64,000 nucleotides of DNA from Syngnathus acus (GCF_901709675.1 NC_051088.1:11759693-11823692), one strand, 5' to 3'. Numbered from the stretch's first letter, positions 29,511 through 40,958 are shown. The notes: generated by a model not told the origin, from the sequence alone. Translations and numbers: made by a program.

Positions 29511-30125
29511 TTTTCAATCAACTTTATTTATTGGTATAGCATCTTATGCAACGTGACTGAAACTAAGACCCCCATTTAAAAAAAAAAAAAAACATGCCTA
29601 AAAACAAGGCACAAGTGACCAGAGAGCGGACTTTGGGGAGGGGGCGTCACCACTAGGGGCCAAGTCCAGCCTCCGGGGACTCTACCACAGGGCAATCCCA
29701 ACCCAGGGAGACGGAAGAGTCCCCCATCTGCTGAGTCTGGACCTCCTCCATCATCTCTACAGGCAGAGCTAAACTCAGCTCCCCAGGGAGATCATTGCAA
29801 TGAAAAGGATATAAAATATAATACAAAGATAAAAATAAATAGGTGAGAGCAAAAGTCATCAAACGATCAAATCAGCCAAATTCTAAACTAAGAAAGTCTT
29901 GGGCTGAGAATATCAACGTTCTCTTCTGGCCCTGAGTCATTCGTGCAGGCCATTTCACAAGCGTGGGCCGAAGAATTAGAAATCTGCCTCCGCTGCTGGG
30001 TTTTGGTTCTAACTTCTGCTAAGAGGACAGCACCAGTGGACTTGGCATCTGCCAAATCCGATAAATAAGAGACACTACGAGTTTTATAAATCAGAAAGAG
30101 AACCTGTATAAAAAGAGGAGCATAT
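29511..30125 (+). repeat. Unclassified dispersed fish repeat
   Basis: Begins CAATCAACTTTATTTATTGG and contains TCAACGTTCTCTTCTGGCCC, GCAGGCCATTTCACAAGCGT and GGTTTTGGTTCTAACTTCTG, phrases I associate with a common dispersed fish repeat. A minus-strand open frame (29862-29653) inside it reads ELSLALPVEMMEEVQTQQ and on, with no domain I know. Confidence 0.4.
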
Positions 30126-31339
30126 CATTTTCAGCTTAATGACATGAATTATTGATTACCCATGTTTTTGAATTGTTTCAATGGATTGCGCTTCTATACC
30201 GTTAAATTCATATTTGCACAAACAAGTTACACGTTTCAAAAATGCATGCTTGGATGCATGAGGTGCGGAGGGACAAACACCTTTGGGATGAATTATTGGG
30301 GAAACTGTGGAGAGTTGTAGCACTTAAAATTGCTACAATCAGGTAAAAGGAATCATTTGAGTCATCTCGCACAAGCTTTAGGCTTTACTTGTGCAAAAAT
30401 GCATAAATTTGGAGCTAGGAAAGTTTTCTGTTAAGTCAAATTGCCTAGTCAGTCGTAAAATTCCACTCCTTGTATTTGAGATTATAGATGCTCTTTCAGG
30501 TTGAACGTAGAACACTGAAGAGCAAACATTCCCACCACAGACATTTGCCGATATCTTGGAGATTGTCTTCCCAGGAGAGCGGAAGCTATTATGATTGCAA
30601 AACGGGAGCAACCATCTAGTCTCTTTACAACCTGGGCTTTTGTCAAAACAGTAATTAGTGTTTCATCATTTGTCATGTTCTAAGAACAAAATGTTAAACA
30701 TGTCTTAAATGTGATGGAAGGCATGAGAGCAAGAAGCGGATAAATAGACTAATAGAAGGAAATGATTTCCTCTGGAATAGACTATGCAGTTTTGTTTCTA
30801 TGGAAACCTCTGAATAATCCAACACAAAAGCTGTCTAAATTAGAAAACTAGATTTGTATAAAACTCAGTAATATTAATACAACAATGTGTTTGTTATTAA
30901 TGTCTGATGATATCCCGCTATAAAACATCTGTAGCTAAGGAGCTATGCTGTGCTGACATGATTTAAAAAAAAAAAAAAAAAGAAAAGCACTGTTGCTGTT
31001 CCCCATTAAGTTGTTCCGCTTTAGATGGACATCAACAACTCTAATAGTGACAAGGTCTTCCAACAATATTGACGCCCCCGCCCTCAACAAATCTCCACAG
31101 CTGCACAGTGAACCTGCGTGACCTCCATTAAAAAGAGAAGGGCATCAGCGGTGGATGGGAGAATTTTTTGTTTCTTTTTATGACGAGACTGTTACATCTA
31201 ATCACAAGTTCTCCTGAAGCAAATACGGAAGGTATGTACAATTTGAACAAAAAATGATTTTGAATCTTCCTAACCTAAAATACTATTTGGAAAAAAAAAG
31301 GGTGACAATAACAACTTTTGAGCCCTTGAGCTAGGCTCT

Positions 31340-31545
31340 TTTTTTTTTTCAGTTCTATCACCATGTCACCTCGCATTAGCTTTCCAGCCTCTTCAGACTT
31401 TCTGTGCCAGATGACTTTAGATGAGAGGCCAGGAGTTATATTGCGTGGGAACATACAAACTATGTATGGATTTGAGCTGAGATTTACACCCGAGGACTCT
31501 CGACTCATAACTCACCGTGCAGCCGCTCTATAACCAGGAAAAGAA
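31340..31545 (-). mobile_element. Old SINE head fragment, reverse orientation
   Basis: Read on the minus strand: GGTTATAGAGCGGCTGCACG, then a B-box-like stretch and TTGTATGTTCCCACGC, the head and first part of the tRNA-headed SINE, much diverged. Confidence 0.4.
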
Positions 31546-32377
31546 ATAAACAGTGCAGCCAAACTGAGTCATTGATACTGCATACGGAATAGCCGAACAT
31601 AAATACTGTTATAAAGTCAAAACCTGACAAGACACAGTGTGTCTATCCTTTTCCGACCAGAGTTACAGTAGTCCAAAAAACCCCAAAAAGAGTCTGCGGT
31701 TATGCTTCTTGAAATCAATGCCACCCCTGAAGGTCACCAGTTACCTCCAAACCCAATTAAGAAGCCATTTGTGCACTGAACATGTGAGCTGAGCCACATA
31801 CCTACGTGGGAAGACTAACAACAATGCAATTATACGAAATGCTTTGGCCACATCATTTGCCCTCAGACGCTCAAGGATGCTATTACTGAGGCGGTTCCAA
31901 TTGCGTTCAGAACGACAGCACGCTTGTTTATTCTAATGAGGCATGATGGCCAGCCGGCTTTTTTGCGATGCTGGCCCCTGGCCCAACATTTCGGCACAAA
32001 AATTAAAAATCCATGCTTACAGAGATGATGTTGCTCATTGTAGAATTGCACTGCATTATAATTGTCTTTACATACTTTTTTAAAACGATTAGACAAAGAA
32101 AGCCTCAATGGCTAAGAAATATTGATCATCAGCAAAATATTAACAATTTATTGGGATTTTAAAAACATGTCAGGGAAATCATCGTCATCTTGAACAATAA
32201 TATCCATAGATTTTTCAAATTAAGGCCAAGTCATTTAAATGCACCTCATAAGAATGAATAAAGGCAGGTTCAGAAGCTGAATTTCCTGTGTAAAATAAAA
32301 ATTAACGAATATGCTTGTTCTTATTATAACAGAGATACGTAACATCTTTCGAGGAAGAAAATCATGCTGTCAGGGTG

Positions 32378-32510
32378 TGACGTCAGCAGCGAAAGAGGCG
32401 ACGTCATCACGACACCAAGACAGAAGTCACGATTGCAACAAAGTAGGATGTAGAATATTCCGTATAGTTTGTTGTGACGTCAGTCGGATGATGTCACAAA
32501 AACGATGTCA
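32378..32510 (+). promoter_or_regulatory. Cluster of CRE-like sites upstream of fam187a
   Basis: Two perfect TGACGTCA palindromes (32378-32385 and 32475-32482), a near match CGACGTCA (32399-32406), and further TGATGTCA-type half sites near 32488-32495 and 32505 fall within about 130 bp, some 560-690 bp before the fam187a ATG. TGACGTCA is the CREB/ATF/CREM site. Linking it to fam187a is inference. Confidence 0.4.
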
Positions 32511-33069
32511 TGTAAGTATTACTACTTTTGAACACTTTTGAAAGGGCTCGGGGTGCATTACTTAGGGTGACCAAACGTTCTCTTTACATTTGGATTTCAA
32601 AATTCGATCTCCTTCGCGCACTCCAGCGCTCTCACCAGCAGCCCAGAAGAGCCAAGAAGACGTGAGCAGGACGCGCGCACACTCGCTTGCTAAGGACCGT
32701 AAAATCGGAATCGATCAAACTAGCTCAAAACGTGGTGTTTCATGTTACCCAATAACTTGATATACTGTATCTGCAAATCAAATTTAGAGATTGTGTAGTA
32801 CATGGGCCAATTAACAATATCTTGTATAACCTATAAAAACAGCTGAGCAACTTGTATAGTCGCGAAATGCATCTCCAGTGTATTTTCTAGACTGTCAAAA
32901 TAAGCGGACATCTGTTTTCAGCACAATGTGTTCCATTATTTTTAAACGACTATTGCCGTATGGTCTCAACAACACACCATCCAGAGGATAAATTAAGATT
33001 ATTTGCACTGAAAGGTCTTGGCTCCTTACAAATTTTGCCTGCTTGACCCTCTCCAAGAGAGGCCGGTGC

Positions 33070-33246
33070 ATGTCTCCACTCTTCATCCTGCTCCTCCTCC
33101 TCGCTGAGGCATGGAGCTTTACAGCTCCCAAGGAAAAGCCGAACGTGTTTGCACAAAAACCCTGTCCAGCGATCCTGATCTTCTTCAGCGTTGCCTACCA
33201 GGCGGGGGCAACGGTGGAGTTGCCCTGCCACTGCAAACCTGAAGAA
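33070..33246 (+). CDS. fam187a: fam187a-like exon 1 (signal peptide, start of Ig domain)
   Basis: 59 codons from ATG 33070 to CHCKPEE. The donor is GAAGAA|GTGAGT and the phase is 0. The first Ig cysteine lies in LPCHC. Confidence 0.85.
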
Positions 33247-34993
33247 GTGAGTCCATTCATGTTGATCATTCTTTAACAATTATTCAGTGATTCGGGAAGT
33301 ATATAATATTTGAGCATACATTTGAACCATTGCTTGCGTCTCAGGTCCAGTCAGTGGTTTGGTTCTTCAGGGAGCACCACTCTTACACAGAAGACACCAG
33401 AGCCCTGTGCGATAACAATGGGACCATGTTGCTGGACTCCACTCAAATCACCCACAGCAGTGACCTGCGAAGTCGCTTCTCAATTCGTCTCTTCAGTCTG
33501 CTGATCTTTCGAACGGCTGTGGAGGACTCGGGTCTTTATATCTGCGGGTCAGCCCAGGGGGACTACTTCTATGCTTACGATCTTGACATCCAAGAGGTGC
33601 AGGAGCTCAGCTTCGCGTCACGGTATGAGGTCATGCTAGAGGTGATAACATTGATCACAAAACAGTGATAATCAAATGATCCTTCTTTATAAGGTCAGTT
33701 GACTGATCTAGGTTCTTCTTTGTTTCTTCCAGGCTGACTCCTGAAAATATGAGCAACTCTGTTGAAGAATTCAGAGGAAAACATTCTGGTTTGCTGCTCT
33801 ACCAAATTTTCACCACTTTCCATCCGTGGTCACAATGCGACCGCTGTGGCGTGCAAGGTGAGCAGGTCCGAGTGGGGCTCTGCTACATCCGCTCACGTTA
33901 CCTGCACGTGCGATTCAAGCGATCCCACCAGTCGATAGCATCCTGCGGCTCAGGGGCGGTACCACAGGCATTCGGTCAACTGAAGCATAGCGGAGCCAGA
34001 CTGGAGTTCAGAGACTGTAATGTGTCTTGTCCAATTGAAGCTCCGCCCACTTCCAAAGTGGGTAAAAAGACGGGACTCAAGAAATTTTTTCAACAGAGTA
34101 GGTTGGTGGAATATATTTTGGAATATCCGGTAAACTGTGGGGAACAAAATGATATGCTTAAAAGAAAACAAAACGGACTCCTCAATTTCTCCTCCCTTTG
34201 TGTTGCAGTTCTGATGACATGAAGGAACCGGCGATAAAGGTTTCTTACCTAAACCATCCAGCAGAGCAAATCCTAATCGTTGGCTGCCCGGAGGCTCAGA
34301 CATACATGGCGGTAGCGTGGGACAAAGGATCTGAGCCCATTTATCGCTCGCAGACTACGACAGAGGGCACGTTTCCGAGGATTCGTATTGATGCTGGACA
34401 TCATCTGGTCTTCACCCCTGCTCAAATTGAGGATTCGGGTACGGAATATTTTTGAAAGCTCTATGTCTTGACTTGGGAAGTTTTTCTTTCTTTGCACAGC
34501 TACTTTTTACTTTGAATATCCTGTGTGTAGTTTGCATGCTCTCCCCGTGCTTTGAGTGCAGAGCACTCCGGCCGGCTTCATCCTCCAATTCCAAACCGTG
34601 AATTCTGAATTGTCCATAGATCCAAATGTGAGTGTTAATGGTTGTTTGTCAAAATGTCCCCTGTGACCAGTCCAGAGTGTGCACAACTGTTTGCCCAAAG
34701 CCAGCTGGGACAAATGGCTAGAAATGATGGGTGCATTTTTGTTTGCGTCAAATTTACAGACTTTTTACTTTACAGGTGTTTTCTACTGCTGGCTGAAGGG
34801 ACGCCGTGTGGCTGAGATAAACCTGCTGGTCTACCCCCATTTTGGGGCGCATATGCCCGTCACATCAAATCCAGACTTGCCCTTGGCCTTGAGAACCATT
34901 TTGAAATCATATGGCGCCATGACGGCAGCCTTTTGTCTAGTCATCTCCCTTCGAGGATGCATAAGATACCGGTGGGGGAAGACGATCAGGTGA
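33070..34993 (+). CDS. fam187a: FAM187A-like Ig V-type single-pass membrane protein, 5 exons, about 423 aa
   Basis: Function in the cell is not established; the family has Ig-like domains and one C-terminal membrane segment. Exons are 33070-33246, 33345-33622, 33733-34101, 34209-34438 and 34776-34993, totalling 1272 nt. The start ATG 33070 gives a signal peptide (SPLFILLLLLAEAWS). Family signatures seen are ELPCHCKPEEV followed by VVWFF, then FSIRLFSLLIFR, EDSGLYICGS, GDYFYAYDLDIQ, CDRCGVQGEQ with GLCY, then VGCPEAQ, AVAWDKG and VFYCW. A hydrophobic segment (AMTAAFCLVISL) and a basic tail precede TGA at 34991. Human FAM187A is about the same length but, as I recall, has an uninterrupted coding region beside CCDC103. 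The exon 3 donor is uncertain: the stronger GTAGGT at 34098 breaks the frame, while GTTGGT at 34102 keeps it. FAM187B is the main alternative name. Confidence 0.85.
33345..33622 (+). CDS. fam187a: fam187a-like exon 2 (rest of first Ig V domain)
   Basis: Acceptor CGTCTCAG|G. It begins VQSVVWFFREHH with the Ig core Trp and ends after EDSGLYICGS and the YDLDIQ motif. The donor is TCACG|GTATGAG and the phase is 2. Confidence 0.85.
33733..34101 (+). CDS. fam187a: fam187a-like exon 3 (linker with CDRCGVQGEQ motif)
   Basis: Acceptor TTTCTTCCAG|G. It contains FTTFHPWSQCDRCG, RVGLCYIRSRYLHVRF and SIASCGSGAVPQAFG, which align well with FAM187A from memory. The 3' end is set at 34101 because only that donor (AG|GTTGGT) keeps exon 4 in frame. 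The more consensus-like donor at 34098 (A|GTAGGT) would run into TGA within five codons of exon 4. Confidence 0.75.
34209..34438 (+). CDS. fam187a: fam187a-like exon 4 (second Ig-like domain)
   Basis: Acceptor GTGTTGCAG|T. It encodes MKEPAIKVSYLNH, the cysteine in IVGCPEAQ, MAVAWDKGSEPIYRSQ and HHLVFTPAQIEDSG. The donor is TTCGG|GTACGG and the phase is 1. Confidence 0.82.
34527..34735 (+). mobile_element. Old SINE/LINE-tail fragment in fam187a intron 4
   Basis: GTTTGCATGCTCTCCCCGTG, GCACTCCGG, AATTGTCCATAG, GTGAGTGTTAATGGTTGTTT and CCAGCTGGGACA follow the order of the body of the tRNA-headed SINE, much diverged. Confidence 0.55.
34776..34993 (+). CDS. fam187a: fam187a-like exon 5 (end of Ig fold, membrane segment, stop)
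   Basis: Acceptor TTACTTTACAG|G. It starts (G)VFYCWLKGRRVAEINLL, giving the DSG-x-x-Y-C pattern of an Ig F strand across the junction. It then has a hydrophobic segment, a basic tail (RGCIRYRWGKTIR) and TGA. Confidence 0.82.
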
Positions 34994-35009
34994 CACATTA
35001 TTGTTAACA

Positions 35010-35335
35010 TTTATTTGTACTCAATCAATATTAGACTCTGCAAACTGGTACAGTGTGTCTAGCAACACCGTCCAATTGGTCCACATTCATTGCCTTAAGC
35101 ACTTGATTCCAAGAGCTTGAACCTTCTCCACCTTAACTCTTTTCCAACGCTCTGGCTTTTATTCATAGGTGTCTTGCAACAACAAACCTTCCTTTCTTGT
35201 CTCTCCAATGCATAACTCAACCTCTCCAGGTTCTCTACCACCTGTGCCCTACTCTCACTGCAGATCATGATGTCATCTGCAAAAGACTTCTGTCTGACTT
35301 TATCTATCACCTTATCTTCAAAAAAATAAATGCCT
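35010..35335 (-). mobile_element. LINE reverse-transcriptase relic
   Basis: On the minus strand the frame reads QKSFADDIMICSESRAQVVE followed by NLERLSYALERQERKVCC. This is the conserved catalytic block of non-LTR retrotransposon reverse transcriptases (F/Y-A-D-D), then the ENLER..ALER..KV block. After a frame change VEKVQALG follows, where the family has VEKFKYLG. Only this short part remains, with several differences and frame breaks. It begins just after the fam187a stop codon. Confidence 0.7.
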
Positions 35336-35967
35336 TGCAGCTGATTCCATTCAAAAAAGACAACAGCAAAGACCCCCCAAAAAATAATTCCTATCAGCTG
35401 TTGTGTTTTCAATTCCTAAAAATATATATAGAAGATCCTCAATAATTGTTTTTGACATACCCTGCCCTCCATAGTAATTGGAACCCCTGGTTATCACAAA
35501 TGTATTTTTTTTTTCATTTAAATAATGCATTTCCAAAACAGAAAAAACAAAAACAACCAGCAAACAGTTTTTCTTGTCACAAAGAAATTCTGGACAGAAA
35601 GCAAAACTGTTTTGACTTAAACTCAACTTTATTCATCACTTGGGATGGCTCCCTCAGGAAATCCTGGTTCTAGTAGCTCATACAGGCTCCTCTGAGCCAC
35701 GATGATGGTGTGCAGAGTGTAGCTGGCATTGTCCGTAACGTCCCGCCCGCAGTTTGTTCAGTGCCCTCGACTCTGCAATCCCAAGGGATGACTAATGTTG
35801 AGTCTAAGTCTGACCGACCATATTCCCCTGGAATTCTGGGCGTCATTTTGACTTTGATGACCCCAACGTTGTCGCAAGATACTCATGTTCAATGCACATG
35901 AACTTTAAAATAACACTATTAATATTAACAACAATAATTATTATAACTTGCCTTTAGAAAAAGGAAT

Positions 35968-36862
35968 ATGGCTCTGCGTGAAGCTGCACCTGAGCGGGTG
36001 GAAGATGTGGAAGAGGTTGCTGATGAACCAGGGACGGTCATGTCTACCGTAGACCTAAGTAATTCTTGCAAGAAGGCTTACGACCAGGCCACAGTCATGA
36101 TATCCGTAAGGGATTCATATAATATCTACATGCATATTTATTTGGATAGCAATACTGGTTTTATTTGTGCTTTTTAATGCATGATAGAGGGTAACATTAT
36201 TTTTGTTTTTATAGGCGGTAGAAAATCGGATGAAAGAGCTAGATACCGAATTATCACATTTTAAGGAGAGTATAGGTCTGACTCTAACAAGACCGCCATT
36301 TTCAATTGAAATTAATATGGATGAAGAAAAGGCAAGTAAAAGGCAAGTAAATGTCTTTTGTTACTAAAATGCAATGCCATGAGATTACATGTGAATAATT
36401 ACTGTATTATGTATTTTCACTATGATTTAATTTATGGTTATGTGTAGTTTTGCTTCTATTCATTTACACATGTTGTACACTGTTAACAAAAATTCTCTTT
36501 TTGTACAGAAGCTGACGTAGACGTCTTTCAAAAGTGACATGTTTGATGTCATAGACTGCACACTGAAGCGATTCAAGTATGTTGATGAATGGATACCAGC
36601 AGCCATATCACCAAGAGACCAGCTCTTCATCACTTTCATGATGCGGAAGATGAACACTCCACTCTAGGACCTTGCAGAAAGGTTTCGTATGAGCAAGGCT
36701 ACCATCCACAATATTATCGTGAAAGACATCTTCATGATGTTTTCTTTCTGGGTATGATGGCCGGGAAGATTCCATTGCTACTCAATTGCAAATCTTCTAT
36801 GCCTGCTACGTCTGGAGACTTCAACTTCTCTCAATCACTGTTTGTCCAAAAAAAAAAAAAAA
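35968..36862 (+). pseudogene. Decayed three-exon gene of Harbinger/THAP-associated transposase type
   Basis: Exon 1 (35968-36105) encodes MALREAAPERVEDVEEVADE and on to DQATVMIS; its donor is TCC|GTAAGG. Exon 2 (36215-36331), after TTTTTATAG, encodes AVENRMKELDTELSHFKESI with a coiled-coil look. A GC-type donor AAG|GCAAGT follows, then acceptor TTTTGTACAG at 36508. All junctions are phase 0. Exon 3 in the same frame reads FKYVDEWIPAAISPRDQLFI, then DLAERFRMSKATIHNI, the helix-turn-helix found before the DDE domain in PIF/Harbinger-like and THAP-linked transposases. It is broken by TAG at 36518 and 36665, then a frame change into GMMAGKIPLLLNCKSSMPAT. The catalytic domain is missing. No function is expected. 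Confidence 0.6.
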
Positions 36863-37375
36863 CTGTTCACTTATTACTGCTGTTTAACTGACATTTTTGC
36901 ATGTACCTAACACCATAACATCGGCATGGAAAATAACACGCCGCGTCTATGGTGATGTACTGCGTAACTAATTATTTTATCCTGCCACCTGACACTGCAT
37001 GTAAATGGGCCGGTAATAATGCATGTTTGCTTCCTGATGATGATGATGCTTTTTGAAGGAAAATTTGTACCTAATTGATTCAAATGGGGCTTTTTATTGG
37101 GTTTGCACTTGTCAGGAGGAACACACAACACCTTGTTCAATGTTTATAAAAGCCAATGATTTATTAATGCTGTGAGAGTGCACTGTGGTCAAATACCAGT
37201 TTGGTAATATTAGCAAATGAATGAGCCAATTTAACCGTGTATTGATTCAATAAATGCCCTGACACATTAAAAAACAACCAAGTTTGTTAAACTTGTGTGT
37301 AAACACACAAAGCCAGGGCTGCACAGTTCACGCTTTGGAGAAGCCATCAATTCAGTGTTTGTGTTTATATGTGCA

Positions 37376-37681
37376 GACTCGAATTTTTTTCACGGGCCGC
37401 ATTGTAGTCATAGCTTCTTTCAGAGGGCCATTATGACTGTCAACCCAAATCAATGTATGAGCACCTCATATTATATACAGTAAAAGCTACAAAACAAACT
37501 GACAAATAACTCGTTTTCAAATCAGATGAGTAAAAACTGGTCAAATATTTTTTAAAAAAGATAGGCAATTTGCAATTCTAGTAATGACACACGAATTTGA
37601 TGCACAGTTTGTCTTCGCGGGCCACATAAAATGATGTGGCAGGCCTTATCTTCTCCCGGGCCTTGAGTTTGACACCTGTGC
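37376..37681 (+). mobile_element. hAT-type MITE, copy 2
   Basis: Same family as 61458-61790: CGGGCCGCATTGTAGTC, then GAGGGCCATTATGACTGTCA, an interior TGACAAATAACTCGTTTTCA, and right end GAGTTTGACACCTGTG. The left inverted repeat is degraded (GCAGACTCGAATTTTT). Confidence 0.65.
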
Positions 37682-40600
37682 CCTAAATTAAAGATGATCC
37701 GTAATAACAAAAGTGAATGTTGGGATCCAAGTGCAAACTGGCAAGAAAGTTAGGGTGGAGATTTTCTTTCCAAGTAACAAAGGCAAATCCGTCTTATAAG
37801 CCATCACACGACTCCCAAGGCCAAACATTTGTTGTAAAAAAAAACGCTCTTTTTAAAAACATGACTGTTTTCTCCCGCTTACACGCACACAGAATGGAAT
37901 TACCCTCGTTAATGAGCAAACACTACCAAGCCAATGAGAGTCGAGTAACGTGTATCGAACGATGCGGTGTCACATCCTCGGTACGGTGGATAAACGTGTT
38001 GTCGCGTGGGCAGGCTAATGTCACGGCCGTGTTTAAATTCAGCCTGCGTCATGCTGCAGCAAGGTCATTTGCACCAAGGTTGCCAGACGCTGCGTCTCAT
38101 TCTTTGCAAAGAGCGAAATGTGGATCTATAAATCTCAATGCAATACACACACAGGCCACTTCTTTAGGTACACGACTTAATGACAATCAATGGCAACTAC
38201 AGCCGTATTTATTGAAGTAATAGTGTAGGATTTGAGTTTACAAGTGTACTGCCTTTACAATGATAATATGTTCAGTTTTGATTGACAGATTAGACGTCAG
38301 CCCTGATTAAAACAACCATTTGGAATAGATTAGACGTCCCGCATATGGCAGAAAAAAAAAAGCTCCATGGCCATGTGCTCGATCAACTGACAATATACAG
38401 TCCTCTGATAGTTAGCATGGTTAGCAAGCGGAATGGACTGGCAGAAGTTCTCGCCGAACTTTTCAATAGAGGTATGATTTGCCCAAACTTACAATTTGAA
38501 GTTTTGCGGCACATCAGGAAAAGTATTTTCATTAACAGGTTGCCCTTTTCTCAAACTAGAAATAGCAATTTCTTCTGAGAGAATGCTAAGAGATGATGTC
38601 ACTGAAGCTAAATGTCAAGGAAATGAGTTGTGGACTAATGTGTGATAATAAATCCAACCTTTTCAAGCAAATGGGCTGCGGATGTCCTCATAACGACCGA
38701 TGTCTGTTGAACGACAGATTTTTTCAGACTATTAATTGCAAATTGATTTGAATTCTACAAGTTTACTACAACTACCTGTTTTCGGCAAGCACAAATCTCA
38801 CGCCTGTATAAAGGCACCAATGTATTAAAATGTTGCTTGACACATTGCTTATGTTGTTTTTTTGTGATAATATGAACCTGGTACAGTTGATTTTCGTTTC
38901 CAAACACTACGATATGATACGATTCGATACGTCTTTATTTGTAAAGTGCTTTCACAACGGCTCTTGCCATACCAAATCACTTGACGAAAAAAATAAATAA
39001 CAGTACATCAATACAACAGAAAACATTAACAGTCACACCTCTTTCAGTGAACAATATTTATGAGGACAACATATGTATGTCATCATATGCAACTCTACTG
39101 GATTCTCATTGAATTCCCATTTCTGTGCAGACATTCAGTCCACATGTCGTCCACGTTCATGTTGCGCAACACCCCACGCAGAAGCCTTTATGGCCCGTGT
39201 AATAGCCATTCATGCTCATTTGAACACAAACAACAGCACAATGAATGGCTTAGCTTTTATTAAGACAATTTCCAGCCCATTGAGAAATGACAGCCATTAC
39301 ATTGACGAATCGATCAGAAGGGCTTGTTCGTCACTTGTGATAGTCTATGGCGGCAGATTTAGTGTGCATAGTGTAGCATAAAATACACGCAAAATAAAAA
39401 TTCTTATCATGTGTGCGTGTGTGTGTGCGTGTGTGTGTGTGTTGGTCATTTGTTGTAAGACCATTTTGCAGCATCACCTCACAGCAGCACGTACATCACC
39501 TCCACATTACTGACCACCATATTTTGGTGAGCACCATTCAGAGGGGATTTACTTCAGGTCATTTCATTTCCTCAGCTGTAATGTTAATCCTTTCTGGATC
39601 AGCCATTTCAAACACCTCCTATGCACACAAGCTGCAGCAGTATGGACGCATAACCAACAAAATACTTTTGTCAGTTCTGTCAATGGGTTTTGAAGGGCTC
39701 GAACCCTTGCACGGAATAAGCTGTGATTGGCTTCAACACATCCGAGAAGTGGTGTAGAAGATGGAGGAATTGATGGTTTTGAATTGCCAGAATACGAGCG
39801 ACGTGTTTGTAGGTTGCAAAAGATGATGTTCTTGGACATATCCAAGTATTTAAAACATATGTATTGTGGGAAATTGGCTTTGTGTTGTTTGTATGCAAAT
39901 AGTTTGGTCTCTACACGCCCATCAACCGTGAATTTAAACAACTAAATATGTTTGTATGTATTTATTGTCTTAGCAATTTTCTATTAAAGTGGAAAATTAT
40001 ACCAATTCTCTACACCAATTCTATACCAATTCGTTTAAATACTTATATGTTGATTTACATAAGCAAAGAGTGTTTAACAATCTGATGGGTGTTTTACGGC
40101 ACTTTGACAATTAAAAAAACCTCGTAAATTGCTTTAAAATATGATGCGACGTCTTAATTCACAGAGTAACAGGTTCCTAAATAACTGTACGTACCTTTTG
40201 TGCCCCCAAGCGGCGATAGGGGGAATTGCATGACCCTTCAACAGGTGTCTGCACACGGTTTCCCATCGCCATCGCTAATCTCTTCCCTCAAACCAAATGT
40301 CTGTCGGAATAACATGACTGGCCTTTAAGAAGCAGCATGGTGCCACAGGAGTGTGTAAGATTGTGAGATTCAAGCTTAGAATCCCAGAACTGCGTCGTGC
40401 AAACCACTCTGTTTCACATATGAGTGCTGATCGAGTTCCACTTAAATTCTCCAACGGGGGGCGCTAGAGAGGGATGGCGAAAGACGCGTGTGTGTGCGAG
40501 TGCGCGTGTGTGTGTACGTATTTAGAGGGAGTAATGTTTTTCTTGTTACGTCCCAAGCTCCATTTTTACTTTCACTCTCGACGTGTGGCGCCCCCTCATG

Positions 40601-40926
40601 TCTGTCTGTCTGTCTGTCGATCTGTCTCTCACTCTCTCTCACTCTCTGACTTAGTGTTTTCAAATGTATCACAGGAAATGGAAACTGAAAAGCACTTGAT
40701 TTGGTAGTTAATAGTCTGGATAAACTATATAAAATGTTTCTTTATTTGTCAACGCAAATGGAGTACAGTAATGTATTTTATATACGCGTGCGTGCTGTGC
40801 GTGCGTGCGCGTGTGTGCTTTGGATAGTTGGATCTTTTGTCAGCTGTTAATTCAATGTATATAGATAGTCACACCCACATGCACATGGCCACTGAGCGGG
40901 AATGGATCCCACACAAGTCACGCGAG

Positions 40927-40958
<32 letters not shown>
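40927..40958 (+). repeat. (ATT)n microsatellite
   Basis: Ten ATT units followed by ATGTGG. Intergenic. Confidence 0.92.

Larger units (their letters stand above)
28930..33069. other. Intergenic, oprl1 to fam187a
   Basis: Holds a dispersed repeat at 29.5-30.1 kb, a reverse SINE relic at 31.3-31.5 kb and the CRE-like cluster at 32.4-32.5 kb. No gene is seen. Confidence 0.5.
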
